Source: Rhizobium sp. Root482 (lineage in GTDB: Bacteria > Pseudomonadota > Alphaproteobacteria > Rhizobiales > Rhizobiaceae). Taken from it: a DNA stretch of 64,000 nt. This document shows, in pieces, positions 43,665 through 51,652 of this stretch (its first letter is position 1; every line of letters begins with the position of its first letter). Under the pieces are notes generated by a model. That model was not told the origin of the DNA. It did not search any database and saw only the letters and a list, made by a program, of their open reading frames with translations. The stretch lies in NCBI RefSeq assembly GCF_001426565.1, contig NZ_LMFA01000022.1, positions 231,254-295,253 on the forward strand. Direction: 5' to 3'. The translations under genes and the position numbers were made by a program.

Positions 43665-44722
43665 TCGCTTCCCGTGCCGGCTCCGTCGTCTTTGAACATA
43701 TCCGCAAGCAGTTCGGTGCCTTCACCGCCATTCATGACCTGTCGCTGACCATCGAGCCCGGCCAGTTGGTGACGCTGCTCGGCCCCTCCGGCTGCGGCAA
43801 GACCACGACCCTGCGCATGCTGGCCGGCCTCGAGCATCCGACCTCGGGCCGCATCCTGATCGGCGGCAAGGACGTGACCATGTTGCCGGCAAACGAGCGC
43901 GACGTGTCGATGGTGTTTCAATCCTATGCGCTGTTTCCGCACATGAACTCGCTGGACAATGTCGCCTATGGACTGGAATCCTCCGGCCTGAAGAAGAAGG
44001 AAGCCCGCGAACGGGCCGAGGAGGGCCTGAACCTCGTCGGTCTCGGCGGCATGGGCCAGCGGCTTCCCGCCGAATTGTCGGGCGGCCAGCAGCAGCGCGT
44101 CGCGGTCGCCCGGGCGCTGGTCCTTGAGCCGCAGGTGCTTCTGCTCGACGAGCCCTTGTCCAATCTCGATGCCCGGCTGCGCCGCCAGGTGCGCACCGAT
44201 ATTCGCGACCTGCAGCAACGGCTCGGCTTCACCGCCGTCTACGTCACCCATGACCAGGACGAGGCGCTGGCGGTCTCCGACCGTATCGTCATCATGAAGG
44301 ACGGGGTGATTGCCCAGGAAGGCACCCCTCGCGATCTCTACGAGGCGCCGGCATCCGCCTTCATCGCCGATTTCATGGGCGAGGCCAATGTCGTTTCCTG
44401 CGACGTCATCCGCGTCGAGGGCGCCGACGCGACCATCCGTATCGGCGCCCTGGAACATCGGGTGCCGAGCCGCAATGCAAGACCCGGTCCGGCAAAGCTT
44501 GCCGTTCGGCCGAATTCGATCACGCTGGAGCCGGCAACGGGTGCTGCCTTTCCCGGCCAGATCACCCATGCGGCCTATCTCGGCGACCATGTCGAATACG
44601 AGGTGGAGACCACGACCGGAAAGCTTTTCGTCGTCGATCCGGCGGTCGAGCGCGCATTGGCGCCGGCAACCGAGGTCGCCATCGGTTTCAAGGGGCGCGG
44701 CATCGCCATTATCAACGGCTGA
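43661..44722 (+). CDS. FbpC/AfuC-type ABC transporter ATPase
   Basis: A 353-residue ATPase: Walker [11 protein letters not shown], signature [19 protein letters not shown], Walker [15 protein letters not shown] and a C-terminal TOBE-type region (about 290-353). The start is coupled to the permease stop and preceded by AGGAGAAAACCGC. Together with the binding protein and fused permease it makes one importer; the inositol-monophosphatase-family gene follows after 29 bp. Confidence 0.92.
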   Translation: MIASRAGSVVFEHIRKQFGAFTAIHDLSLTIEPGQLVTLLGPSGCGKTTTLRMLAGLEHPTSGRILIGGKDVTMLPANERDVSMVFQSYALFPHMNSLDNVAYGLESSGLKKKEARERAEEGLNLVGLGGMGQRLPAELSGGQQQRVAVARALVLEPQVLLLDEPLSNLDARLRRQVRTDIRDLQQRLGFTAVYVTHDQDEALAVSDRIVIMKDGVIAQEGTPRDLYEAPASAFIADFMGEANVVSCDVIRVEGADATIRIGALEHRVPSRNARPGPAKLAVRPNSITLEPATGAAFPGQITHAAYLGDHVEYEVETTTGKLFVVDPAVERALAPATEVAIGFKGRGIAIING

Positions 44723-44751
44723 CCCGCAATCAGGTACAGAGGACGACATAA

Positions 44752-45549
44752 ATGACATTGCAGATCTCCGGGCTCGACGCGCGCTTCGCACTGGCCAAAG
44801 CCATTGCCGACGAAGCGGGAGCGGTGGCGCTCGGCTACTACAACAGGCGCGAAACGCTGGTGATAGAAACCAAGCGCGACCTGCAGGACGTCGTCTCGAT
44901 CGCCGACCGGGAGGTGGAGAACCTGATCCGCGCCCGGGTCGCCGCCGCCCACCCCGACGACGGCTTCCTCGGCGAGGAATACGGCCTTGCCGAGGGGAGT
45001 TCGGGCTTTACCTGGGTCGTCGACCCGATCGACGGCACCAGCCTCTTTGTCAACGGCATGCCGAACTGGTGTGTCTCGATTGCCGTCCTTTCCGGCGGCG
45101 AGCCGGTGATCGGCGTGATCTGCGCGCCCTGTCACAACGAGATCTATGCCGGTGCTTCGGGCAAGGGCGCCACGCTGAACGGCAAGGTGCTGAGCCTTGA
45201 TCCGACGCGCACGATCCGCAATGCGGTCACCGGCATCGGCGCCAATAATTACGTGACCCCCGCCTTCGTCGGCAGAATTGTGGAAAACCTGCTCGAAGCC
45301 GGCGGCAATTTCATCCGCAACGGTTCCGGGGCCCTGATGCTGGCCTATGTCGCCGCCGGCCGGCTGGTCGGCTATTATGAGCCCTATATGCACGCCTGGG
45401 ATTGCCTTGCCGGCTATTGCCTCATCAAGGAGGCCGGCGGCTGGCACCATCCTTTTCCGGTGGAAGGCGACCATTTGACCAAGGGAGCGCCGGTTCTGGC
45501 GGCCGCCCCTGGAGCGCGGGAGGATCTCAGAAAAATTGCCGGCTTGTAG
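44752..45549 (+). CDS. Inositol-monophosphatase-family phosphatase
   Basis: A 265-residue magnesium-dependent phosphatase of the IMPase/FBPase superfamily. The metal-binding triad is E75-E76 in GEE (74-76), D91-P-I-D94-G-T96 and W216-D217 (WDCLAGY). Possible activities include inositol phosphate, histidinol phosphate and sugar phosphate hydrolysis. Sitting inside an importer operon it most likely dephosphorylates the imported phospho-compound in the cytosol. Substrate not determined. The next operon, ugpBAEC, begins 188 bp downstream. Confidence 0.88.
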   Translation: MTLQISGLDARFALAKAIADEAGAVALGYYNRRETLVIETKRDLQDVVSIADREVENLIRARVAAAHPDDGFLGEEYGLAEGSSGFTWVVDPIDGTSLFVNGMPNWCVSIAVLSGGEPVIGVICAPCHNEIYAGASGKGATLNGKVLSLDPTRTIRNAVTGIGANNYVTPAFVGRIVENLLEAGGNFIRNGSGALMLAYVAAGRLVGYYEPYMHAWDCLAGYCLIKEAGGWHHPFPVEGDHLTKGAPVLAAAPGAREDLRKIAGL

Positions 45550-45694
45550 GCATTGCAAAACGGCTGGCGCTTGCGCATGGACAAATTCCCGCCCGCTCCT
45601 ATCTCATTCGCAGGCTGGGGAGCCATTCGGGCGATTTTCGGCATGAAAAGAAGGGTTTCCGCGACGATCGAGGAGGGTTGTCACGGGGTTGCAA

Positions 45695-45717
45695 TCAAAC
45701 GGAATCATTCTGTTTGA
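45695..45717. promoter_or_regulatory. 23-bp palindrome upstream of ugpB
   Basis: Arms TCAAACGGAAT and ATTCTGTTTGA (10 of 11 positions complementary) flank a single C. It lies 20-42 bp upstream of the ugpB start codon and downstream of a possible -35 (TTGTCA, 45678-45683), a position suited to a repressor operator. The core differs from the LacI operators at 40095 and 40191, so another regulator is likely. Confidence 0.6.
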
Positions 45718-45737
45718 GCATCATCAAGGAGAAATGC

Positions 45738-47045
45738 ATGTTCAAGAACTTCCTGACAGCATCCGTAGCCGTCGTCAGCCTGACGATCGCCCTGCCCACG
45801 GGCGCCTTCGCCGCCACCGAACTGCAATGGTGGCATGCCATGACCGGCGCCAACAACGAGGTGGTCGATAACCTGGCGAAGGAATTCAACGAAAGCCAGA
45901 GCGATTACAAGATCGTGCCGGTCTTCAAGGGTACCTATCCGGAAACGCTGAATGCCGGCATCGCCGCCTTCCGCTCGAAGCAGCCGCCGGCCATCATCCA
46001 GGTCTTCGACGCCGGCAGCGGCGTGATGATGGCGGCCGAAGGCGCGATCATGCCGGCCGCCGAGGTTCTGCAAAAGGGTGGCTTCACCTTCGACAAGTCG
46101 CAATATCTCGCCGGCATCGCCGCCTATTATTCCAAGCCCGACGGCACCATGCTGTCCTTCCCCTATAATTCGTCCTCGCCGATCCTCTATTTCAACAAGG
46201 ACGCCTTCCAGAAGGCCGGCCTCGACGCCGAAAACCCGCCGAAGACCTGGCCGGAAGTGTTCGAAGCGGCCAAGAAGATCAAGTCGAGCGGCGCTGCCCC
46301 TTGCGGTTTCACGTCTACCTGGCTCACCTGGATCCAGACGGAGAATTTCGCCGCCTGGAACAATGTCTCCTATGGCAGCAACGAAAACGGCCTAGGCGGC
46401 AACGACGTCAAGCTCGCCTTCAACGCGCCGCTGTTCGTCGAGCATTTCCAGGCGATCGCCGATCTCGCCAAGGACGGCACCTTCCGCTATGGCGGCCGCA
46501 CGTCGGAAGCCAAGCAGCTGTTCATGTCGGGCGAATGTGCGATCCTGACGGAATCCTCCGGCGGCCTCGGCGATATCGTCAAGTCGGGCATCAATTACGG
46601 CATCGGCCAGCTTCCCTATTATGAAGGACACGGCCCACAGAACACCATTCCGGGCGGCGCCAGCCTCTGGGTCTTCGGCGGCAAGTCCGACGAGGAATAC
46701 AAGGGTATCGCCCAGTTTTTCGACTTCCTGTCGCAGACCAAGATCCAGGCCCGCCTGCACCAGGTCTCGGGCTATATGCCGGTCACCAATGCGGCTTACG
46801 AAGAAACCAAGAAATCCGGTTTCTACGACAAGAATCCGGGCCGTGAAACGCCGATCCTCCAGATGATGGGCAAGGCGCCGACCGAAAACTCCAAGGGCGT
46901 GCGCCTGGTCAACCTGCCGCAGGTCCGCGACATCATGAACGAAGAGTTCGAAGCGATGCTGGCCGGCCAGCAGGATGCCAAGACCGCCCTCGACAAGGCC
47001 GTCGAACGCGGTAATGCTGCAATCGCCGAAGCCATCGGCAACTAA
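45738..47045 (+). CDS. ugpB: sn-glycerol-3-phosphate ABC binding protein
   Basis: Periplasmic binding protein of the UgpB family, 435 residues with signal peptide (MFKNFLTASVAVVSLTIALP up to AFA). The mature start ATELQWWHAMTGANNEVV and the regions FKGTYPETLNAGIAAFRSKQPPAIIQVFDAGSG and FPYNSSSPILYFNKDAF are characteristic of UgpB. E. coli UgpB is of similar size and binds glycerol-3-phosphate and glycerophosphodiesters. Start ATG has AAGGAG upstream. The upstream part of its frame overlaps the phosphatase gene and is not coding. Confidence 0.93.
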   Translation: MFKNFLTASVAVVSLTIALPTGAFAATELQWWHAMTGANNEVVDNLAKEFNESQSDYKIVPVFKGTYPETLNAGIAAFRSKQPPAIIQVFDAGSGVMMAAEGAIMPAAEVLQKGGFTFDKSQYLAGIAAYYSKPDGTMLSFPYNSSSPILYFNKDAFQKAGLDAENPPKTWPEVFEAAKKIKSSGAAPCGFTSTWLTWIQTENFAAWNNVSYGSNENGLGGNDVKLAFNAPLFVEHFQAIADLAKDGTFRYGGRTSEAKQLFMSGECAILTESSGGLGDIVKSGINYGIGQLPYYEGHGPQNTIPGGASLWVFGGKSDEEYKGIAQFFDFLSQTKIQARLHQVSGYMPVTNAAYEETKKSGFYDKNPGRETPILQMMGKAPTENSKGVRLVNLPQVRDIMNEEFEAMLAGQQDAKTALDKAVERGNAAIAEAIGN

Positions 47046-47061
47046 AGTCGGGTTTTCATCG

Positions 47062-47092
47062 GCCGTTCGCATCCTTCAAGGTTGCGGACGGC
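47062..47092. terminator. Hairpin between ugpB and ugpA
   Basis: GCCGTTCGCA and TGCGGACGGC pair over 10 positions (one G-U) around an 11-nt loop. It lies 16 bp after the ugpB stop, with no T-run. Third example in this window of a hairpin just after a binding-protein gene. Confidence 0.65.
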
Positions 47093-47121
47093 ATTCTTGA
47101 CTGCCGCATGAGGAGCATTTC

Positions 47122-48003
47122 GTGCACAATGTCGCCTTTCCCAACAAGGTCCTGCCCTATCTTCTCGTTGCGCCCCAGATCATCCTGACGATCGTCTTCT
47201 TCTTCTGGCCGGCCAGCCAGGCGCTGTACCAGTCCGTGATGCGCGAGGACCCGTTCGGGCTGAAAAGCGAATTTGTCGGGCTTGCCAATTTCAGTTCCGT
47301 GCTGACCGACCCCAATTATATCCATTCGGTGCAGATTACCGTCATCTTCACGCTCCTGACCGTACTTCTGTCCATGGCCGTGGCGCTGCTTCTGGCGACA
47401 GCGGCCGACAAGGTGATTCGCGGCCAGACCTTCTACCGGACGCTGTTGATCTGGCCCTATGCGGTGGCACCGGCCGTCGCCGGCATGCTCTGGCTGTTCA
47501 TGTTCAATCCGGCGATGGGAACGCTGGCCTATCTGCTGCGCCGCAACGGCTTTGCCTGGGACCCGCTCCTGAACGGCGACCAGGCGATGGCGATGGTCGT
47601 CGTGGCATCCGCCTGGAAACAGATCAGCTATAATTTTCTGTTCTTCGTGGCCGGACTGCAGGCGATCCCCAAATCGCTGATCGAGGCCGCCTCGATCGAC
47701 GGCGCACGCGGCGCGCGGCGCTTCTGGACCATCGTCTTCCCGCTGCTCGCGCCGACGACCTTCTTTCTTCTGGTCGTCAATACAGTCTATGCCTTTTTCG
47801 ACACGTTCGGCGTCATCCATTCCGTCACCGGCGGCGGCCCGGCAAAGGCGACCGAAATTCTCGTCTACAAGGTTTACAACGACGGCTTCGTCAATCTGAA
47901 CCTCGGCTCCTCGGCGGCGCAATCGGTCATCCTGATGGTCATCGTCATCGCCCTGACCGCGTTCCAGTTCCGTTTCGTCGAAAAGCGGGTGCATTATGGC
48001 TGA
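47122..48003 (+). CDS. ugpA: sn-glycerol-3-phosphate ABC permease UgpA
   Basis: First permease of the Ugp importer, 293 residues, six membrane helices. The MalF-type EAA loop is [31 protein letters not shown], and [33 protein letters not shown] is the usual C-terminal segment. Uses a GTG start preceded by GAGGAGCATTTC. Followed by ugpE after 9 bp. Confidence 0.93.
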   Translation: MHNVAFPNKVLPYLLVAPQIILTIVFFFWPASQALYQSVMREDPFGLKSEFVGLANFSSVLTDPNYIHSVQITVIFTLLTVLLSMAVALLLATAADKVIRGQTFYRTLLIWPYAVAPAVAGMLWLFMFNPAMGTLAYLLRRNGFAWDPLLNGDQAMAMVVVASAWKQISYNFLFFVAGLQAIPKSLIEAASIDGARGARRFWTIVFPLLAPTTFFLLVVNTVYAFFDTFGVIHSVTGGGPAKATEILVYKVYNDGFVNLNLGSSAAQSVILMVIVIALTAFQFRFVEKRVHYG

Positions 48004-48012
48004 GGGACAGGA

Positions 48013-48861
48013 ATGATCGAGAAACGACCCATCGCCAGCCTCATCGGCCACCTGATCATGATCCTCGGAATCATCATCGTGGCCTTTCCGATCTATTATA
48101 CCTTCATCGCCTCGTCGATGACCTCGGTCGAGATCATCCGGCCGCCGATGTCGCTCCTGCCGGGCGGCCATCTGGTCGAAAACTACCGCGAGGCCATGAC
48201 CGGCGGCGTCGAGCGAGTGATCGGCGTCAGCCTGGAGCGGCTTCTGTTCAATTCCTTCGTCGTCGCGCTTGCCATTGCCATCGGCAAGATCTTCATTTCC
48301 TTCCTGTCGGCCTTCGCCATCGTCTTCTTCCGCTTTCCCTTCCGTATGGCCTTTTTCTGGATGATCTTCGTGACGCTGATGCTACCCGTGGAGGTGCGTA
48401 TCTTGCCGACCTACAAGGTCATCGTCGATCTCGGCCTGATCGATACCTATGCCGGCCTGACCCTGCCGTTGATGGCCTCGGCCACCGCCACCTTCCTGTT
48501 TCGACAGTTTTTCCTCACCATTCCCGGCGAACTGGTGGAGGCGGCGCGGATCGACAATGCCGGGCCGTTCCGCTTCATGCGCGATATCCTGCTGCCGCTG
48601 TCGAGCACCAATATCGCCGCCCTTTTCGTCATCCTGTTCATCTACGGCTGGACGCAATATCTCTGGCCGCTGCTCATCACCAACGATGCCAAAATGAACA
48701 CGATCATCATCGGGCTCCGACGCATGGTGGACTTCACCGATGCATCCACCCCCTGGAACTATGTCATGGTGACGGCGATCCTCGCCATCATCCCGCCCAT
48801 CCTCGTCGTCGTGCTGATGCAGCGATGGTTCGTCAAAGGTCTCGTGGAGACGGAGAAATAA
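48013..48861 (+). CDS. ugpE: sn-glycerol-3-phosphate ABC permease UgpE
   Basis: Second permease, 282 residues, MalG type. The EAA loop is [61 protein letters not shown] and [16 protein letters not shown] are UgpE-like. Its TAA stop shares one base with the ugpC start (TAATG), so translation is coupled. Confidence 0.93.
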   Translation: MIEKRPIASLIGHLIMILGIIIVAFPIYYTFIASSMTSVEIIRPPMSLLPGGHLVENYREAMTGGVERVIGVSLERLLFNSFVVALAIAIGKIFISFLSAFAIVFFRFPFRMAFFWMIFVTLMLPVEVRILPTYKVIVDLGLIDTYAGLTLPLMASATATFLFRQFFLTIPGELVEAARIDNAGPFRFMRDILLPLSSTNIAALFVILFIYGWTQYLWPLLITNDAKMNTIIIGLRRMVDFTDASTPWNYVMVTAILAIIPPILVVVLMQRWFVKGLVETEK

Positions 48862-49904
48862 TGGCCAAGATTATCCTCAACGACGTTCGCAAACGCTATG
48901 GCACGGTCGATGCGATCCAGGGCGTGTCGCTTGATATCGCCGATGGCGAACTGGTTGTGCTGGTCGGACCGTCCGGCTGCGGAAAATCGACGCTGCTGCG
49001 CATGATCGCCGGCCTCGAAAGCATCACCGGCGGTGAAATCTCGATCGGCGAGCGCGTCGTCAACAATCTTGAACCATCCGAGCGCGATATCGCCATGGTC
49101 TTCCAGAACTACGCGCTTTACCCGCATATGACGGTGCGCCAGAACCTTGCCTATGGCCTGAAGAACCGCAATACGCCAAAGGACGAGATTGTCCGGCGCA
49201 TAACGGAAGCTGCCAAGGCGCTGGAAATTGAGGCCTTCCTCGAGCGAAAGCCGCGCCAGCTCTCCGGCGGCCAGCGCCAGCGTGTGGCCATGGGCCGCGC
49301 CATCGTGCGCGAGCCGGCGGCCTTCCTGTTCGATGAACCCCTATCCAATCTCGATGCCAAGCTGCGCGTGCAGATGCGCGTCGAGATCCGGCGTCTCCAG
49401 CGCGCCCTTGCCACAACCAGCGTCTATGTCACCCATGACCAGATGGAGGCAATGACGCTTGCCGACCGCCTCGTGGTCCTCAATGCCGGCCGGATCGAGC
49501 AGGTTGGCACGCCGATCGAGCTCTATGAAAAGCCGGCGACCAGCTTCGTCGCCACCTTCATCGGCTCGCCGTCGATGAACCTCCTGCCGGACGGAGCGCA
49601 GCGGCCCTGGACGCTCTCGCCGGACATGGTGCCGCCGCCGGGCGCCACCATGCTGGGCATCCGCCCCGAAGACCTGCACCTGGCCGAAGACGGTGGCCCC
49701 GGCGACGTCTTCAAAGCCGACGTCACGGTCGCGGCAGTGGAACTCGTGGGCGCGGAAAGTTATGTCCATGGCGTGCTTTCGAATGGAGAAACCATAGTTT
49801 TCCGCGTTTCCGGCCGTTCCTCGATCGCCATCGACGCGGTGGTGACCGTGCATGCCGATCGGGACCGCCTGCATTTCTTCGGTGAAAACGGTCGGCGCCT
49901 CTAG
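48861..49904 (+). CDS. ugpC: sn-glycerol-3-phosphate ABC ATPase UgpC
   Basis: ATPase of the Ugp/MalK class, 347 residues: Walker [10 protein letters not shown] (37-45), signature [19 protein letters not shown], Walker [15 protein letters not shown], and a C-terminal TOBE domain that ends with [10 protein letters not shown]. Start is the ATG joined to the ugpE stop; a longer frame to 48825 is not needed. Last gene of ugpBAEC. The next gene, a histidine kinase, starts 137 bp downstream and is probably separate. Confidence 0.94.
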   Translation: MAKIILNDVRKRYGTVDAIQGVSLDIADGELVVLVGPSGCGKSTLLRMIAGLESITGGEISIGERVVNNLEPSERDIAMVFQNYALYPHMTVRQNLAYGLKNRNTPKDEIVRRITEAAKALEIEAFLERKPRQLSGGQRQRVAMGRAIVREPAAFLFDEPLSNLDAKLRVQMRVEIRRLQRALATTSVYVTHDQMEAMTLADRLVVLNAGRIEQVGTPIELYEKPATSFVATFIGSPSMNLLPDGAQRPWTLSPDMVPPPGATMLGIRPEDLHLAEDGGPGDVFKADVTVAAVELVGAESYVHGVLSNGETIVFRVSGRSSIAIDAVVTVHADRDRLHFFGENGRRL

Positions 49905-50041
49905 CGCGCCGAAACTGCACCTTCCTGGCTCACACACCAGTTTATTTCGGGGATTGCGCTTGATTGCCGGAGAGTTCTAAAGTCGCGGCCACGGGCGGCA
50001 ATGCGTCGATCATCTCGACGCCGGCAATTCGGGGAGTAGTA

Positions 50042-51586
50042 ATGGGGGACTACGAGGGTCGATCGTTTTCCGTTTCGACGGCTGCGACCGCGATCATTAC
50101 CGCGATGTTTGCCGCGCTGATCGTCCTGATCGCCTTCTGGCTCTACCAGGGCCACGAGACGGCGGAACGTCGCGGCGAGGAAAGAGCGATCGCGGCCTCC
50201 AAGATCGTCGCCACCAACACATCCTGGATCAACGCGCTGGCCTGGCAGGCGCTGCAACGGATCGACGAATCCCTGGGCGCGACGATCGACGTCAACGCCC
50301 ATGAACAGGTCCGCGACATCAATGAAGCGGTCGAGAACCTGCCAGGACAGGTGCAGGCCTATGTCGTCGGCAGGACCGGCCGCACGCTCTACTCCACCGA
50401 TCCTGCCATCAAGCCGCTCGATATCACCGATCGGGACTATTTCTCGGCGCTTGCCAAGGGGGAAAGACAATATGTTTCCGCCCTCCTTGTCAGCCGGCTG
50501 AACGGAAAGCAAATCTTCGTCTTCAGCCGCCGCCTCGAGCGCGACGGTGTCTTTGCCGGCGCCGCCATGGTTTCCTTCGAAGCCGGGCTGCTCGCGAATG
50601 TCTGGGAGGCTGTCGATCTCGGGCCGAACTCGACCGTCAGCATCATCCGCAAGGACGGCATGCTGGTGGCGCGCTTTCCGTTCGCGGACGGGCCTCTCGA
50701 CATGAGCAAATATGTGCTCTTCACCGACTATTTGCCGAAATCAGCCTCCGGCACCTATCTGGCGACATCGCCGGTGGACGGCGCGTCACGCGTGGTTGCC
50801 TATCAGGCGGTGGAAGGAACGGATTTCATCGCCATCGGATCGGCCGACTACACTGTTGCCTTGCGGCCGTTCTGGAGCGATGTCTATATCGCCGCGGGCG
50901 TTCTCATCCTTGCCGCGATCGGCTCGCTTGCCGCCGGCGGGTGGATCAGACACCTCCTCAAGCGAGACGCGGTCCGTTCTACCCGGCTATCCCTCGCGCT
51001 CGAGCAGAACCAGCTTCTGCTCCGCGAGATCCATCACCGCGTCAAGAACAACCTGCAATCGGTGCAGGCGGTGATCCGCATGCAGCAGCTGCCCGCCGAC
51101 ATGCAGGCATCGCTGTCGGACAGGATCGCCGCGATGGTCGCCGTGCACGAGCAGATCTATAGCCGCGACCAGTTCATGGAGGTTTCGGCCCGCGATCTCC
51201 TGCCGGTCATTCTCGACACGCTCGTCAAGGCCTATGCCAGCGACGTCACCATTTCCTACGATATCGAGGATGTGAAGGTCAGCAGCGACAATGCGACGCC
51301 GCTCGCCATGCTGGCCAACGAGGTTGTTACCAACAGCCTGAAATATGCCTTTCCGGACGACCGCAAGGGCCATATTTCAGTAAAATTCCACGTGATTTCG
51401 GAGCGGCTCGCTCGCCTCGAGATCTCCGATGACGGCATCGGCATGGATCCGTCGACCGTTCATACGGGCATGGGCACCCGGCTGATCCGGGGCGTGATTT
51501 CTCAGCTGAACGGAACATTCGACTATGCCGAGGGTGATGGCACGAACTTTGTCGCCGAACTGGAGGTGGTGAACCAGGCAGCCTGA
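50042..51586 (+). CDS. Orphan sensor histidine kinase (HisKA_2 type)
   Basis: A 514-residue membrane sensor kinase. One membrane helix (residues about 14-35) is followed by a periplasmic sensing domain of about 240 residues of the Cache type (ITDRDYFSALAKGERQYVSALLVSRL is typical of dCache sensors) and a second helix near 281-303. The cytosolic part holds the HisKA_2 phosphoacceptor helix LLLREIHHRVKNNLQSV with H331/H332, and an HATPase with N box (MLANEVVTNSLKYAF) and DDGIGM/GMGTRL boxes. No response regulator is in the window. Start at the ATG with GGGGAGTAGTA upstream, not at 49964. The reading direction is convergent with ftsK. Confidence 0.88.
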   Translation: MGDYEGRSFSVSTAATAIITAMFAALIVLIAFWLYQGHETAERRGEERAIAASKIVATNTSWINALAWQALQRIDESLGATIDVNAHEQVRDINEAVENLPGQVQAYVVGRTGRTLYSTDPAIKPLDITDRDYFSALAKGERQYVSALLVSRLNGKQIFVFSRRLERDGVFAGAAMVSFEAGLLANVWEAVDLGPNSTVSIIRKDGMLVARFPFADGPLDMSKYVLFTDYLPKSASGTYLATSPVDGASRVVAYQAVEGTDFIAIGSADYTVALRPFWSDVYIAAGVLILAAIGSLAAGGWIRHLLKRDAVRSTRLSLALEQNQLLLREIHHRVKNNLQSVQAVIRMQQLPADMQASLSDRIAAMVAVHEQIYSRDQFMEVSARDLLPVILDTLVKAYASDVTISYDIEDVKVSSDNATPLAMLANEVVTNSLKYAFPDDRKGHISVKFHVISERLARLEISDDGIGMDPSTVHTGMGTRLIRGVISQLNGTFDYAEGDGTNFVAELEVVNQAA

Positions 51587-51652
51587 GACATAATCTCCCG
51601 GCTGCCTGCGTTATCCCTTTGCATTTTTCGAGCGCCACCAGCCAGCGACCGG

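Noticed and set aside
40252-44722. Reading the first ABC transporter as a ferric iron importer
   Set aside because: The binding protein lacks the adjacent tyrosine pair that binds iron, no Fur-like box is seen, and the neighbours are a LacI regulator and a sugar/inositol phosphatase.
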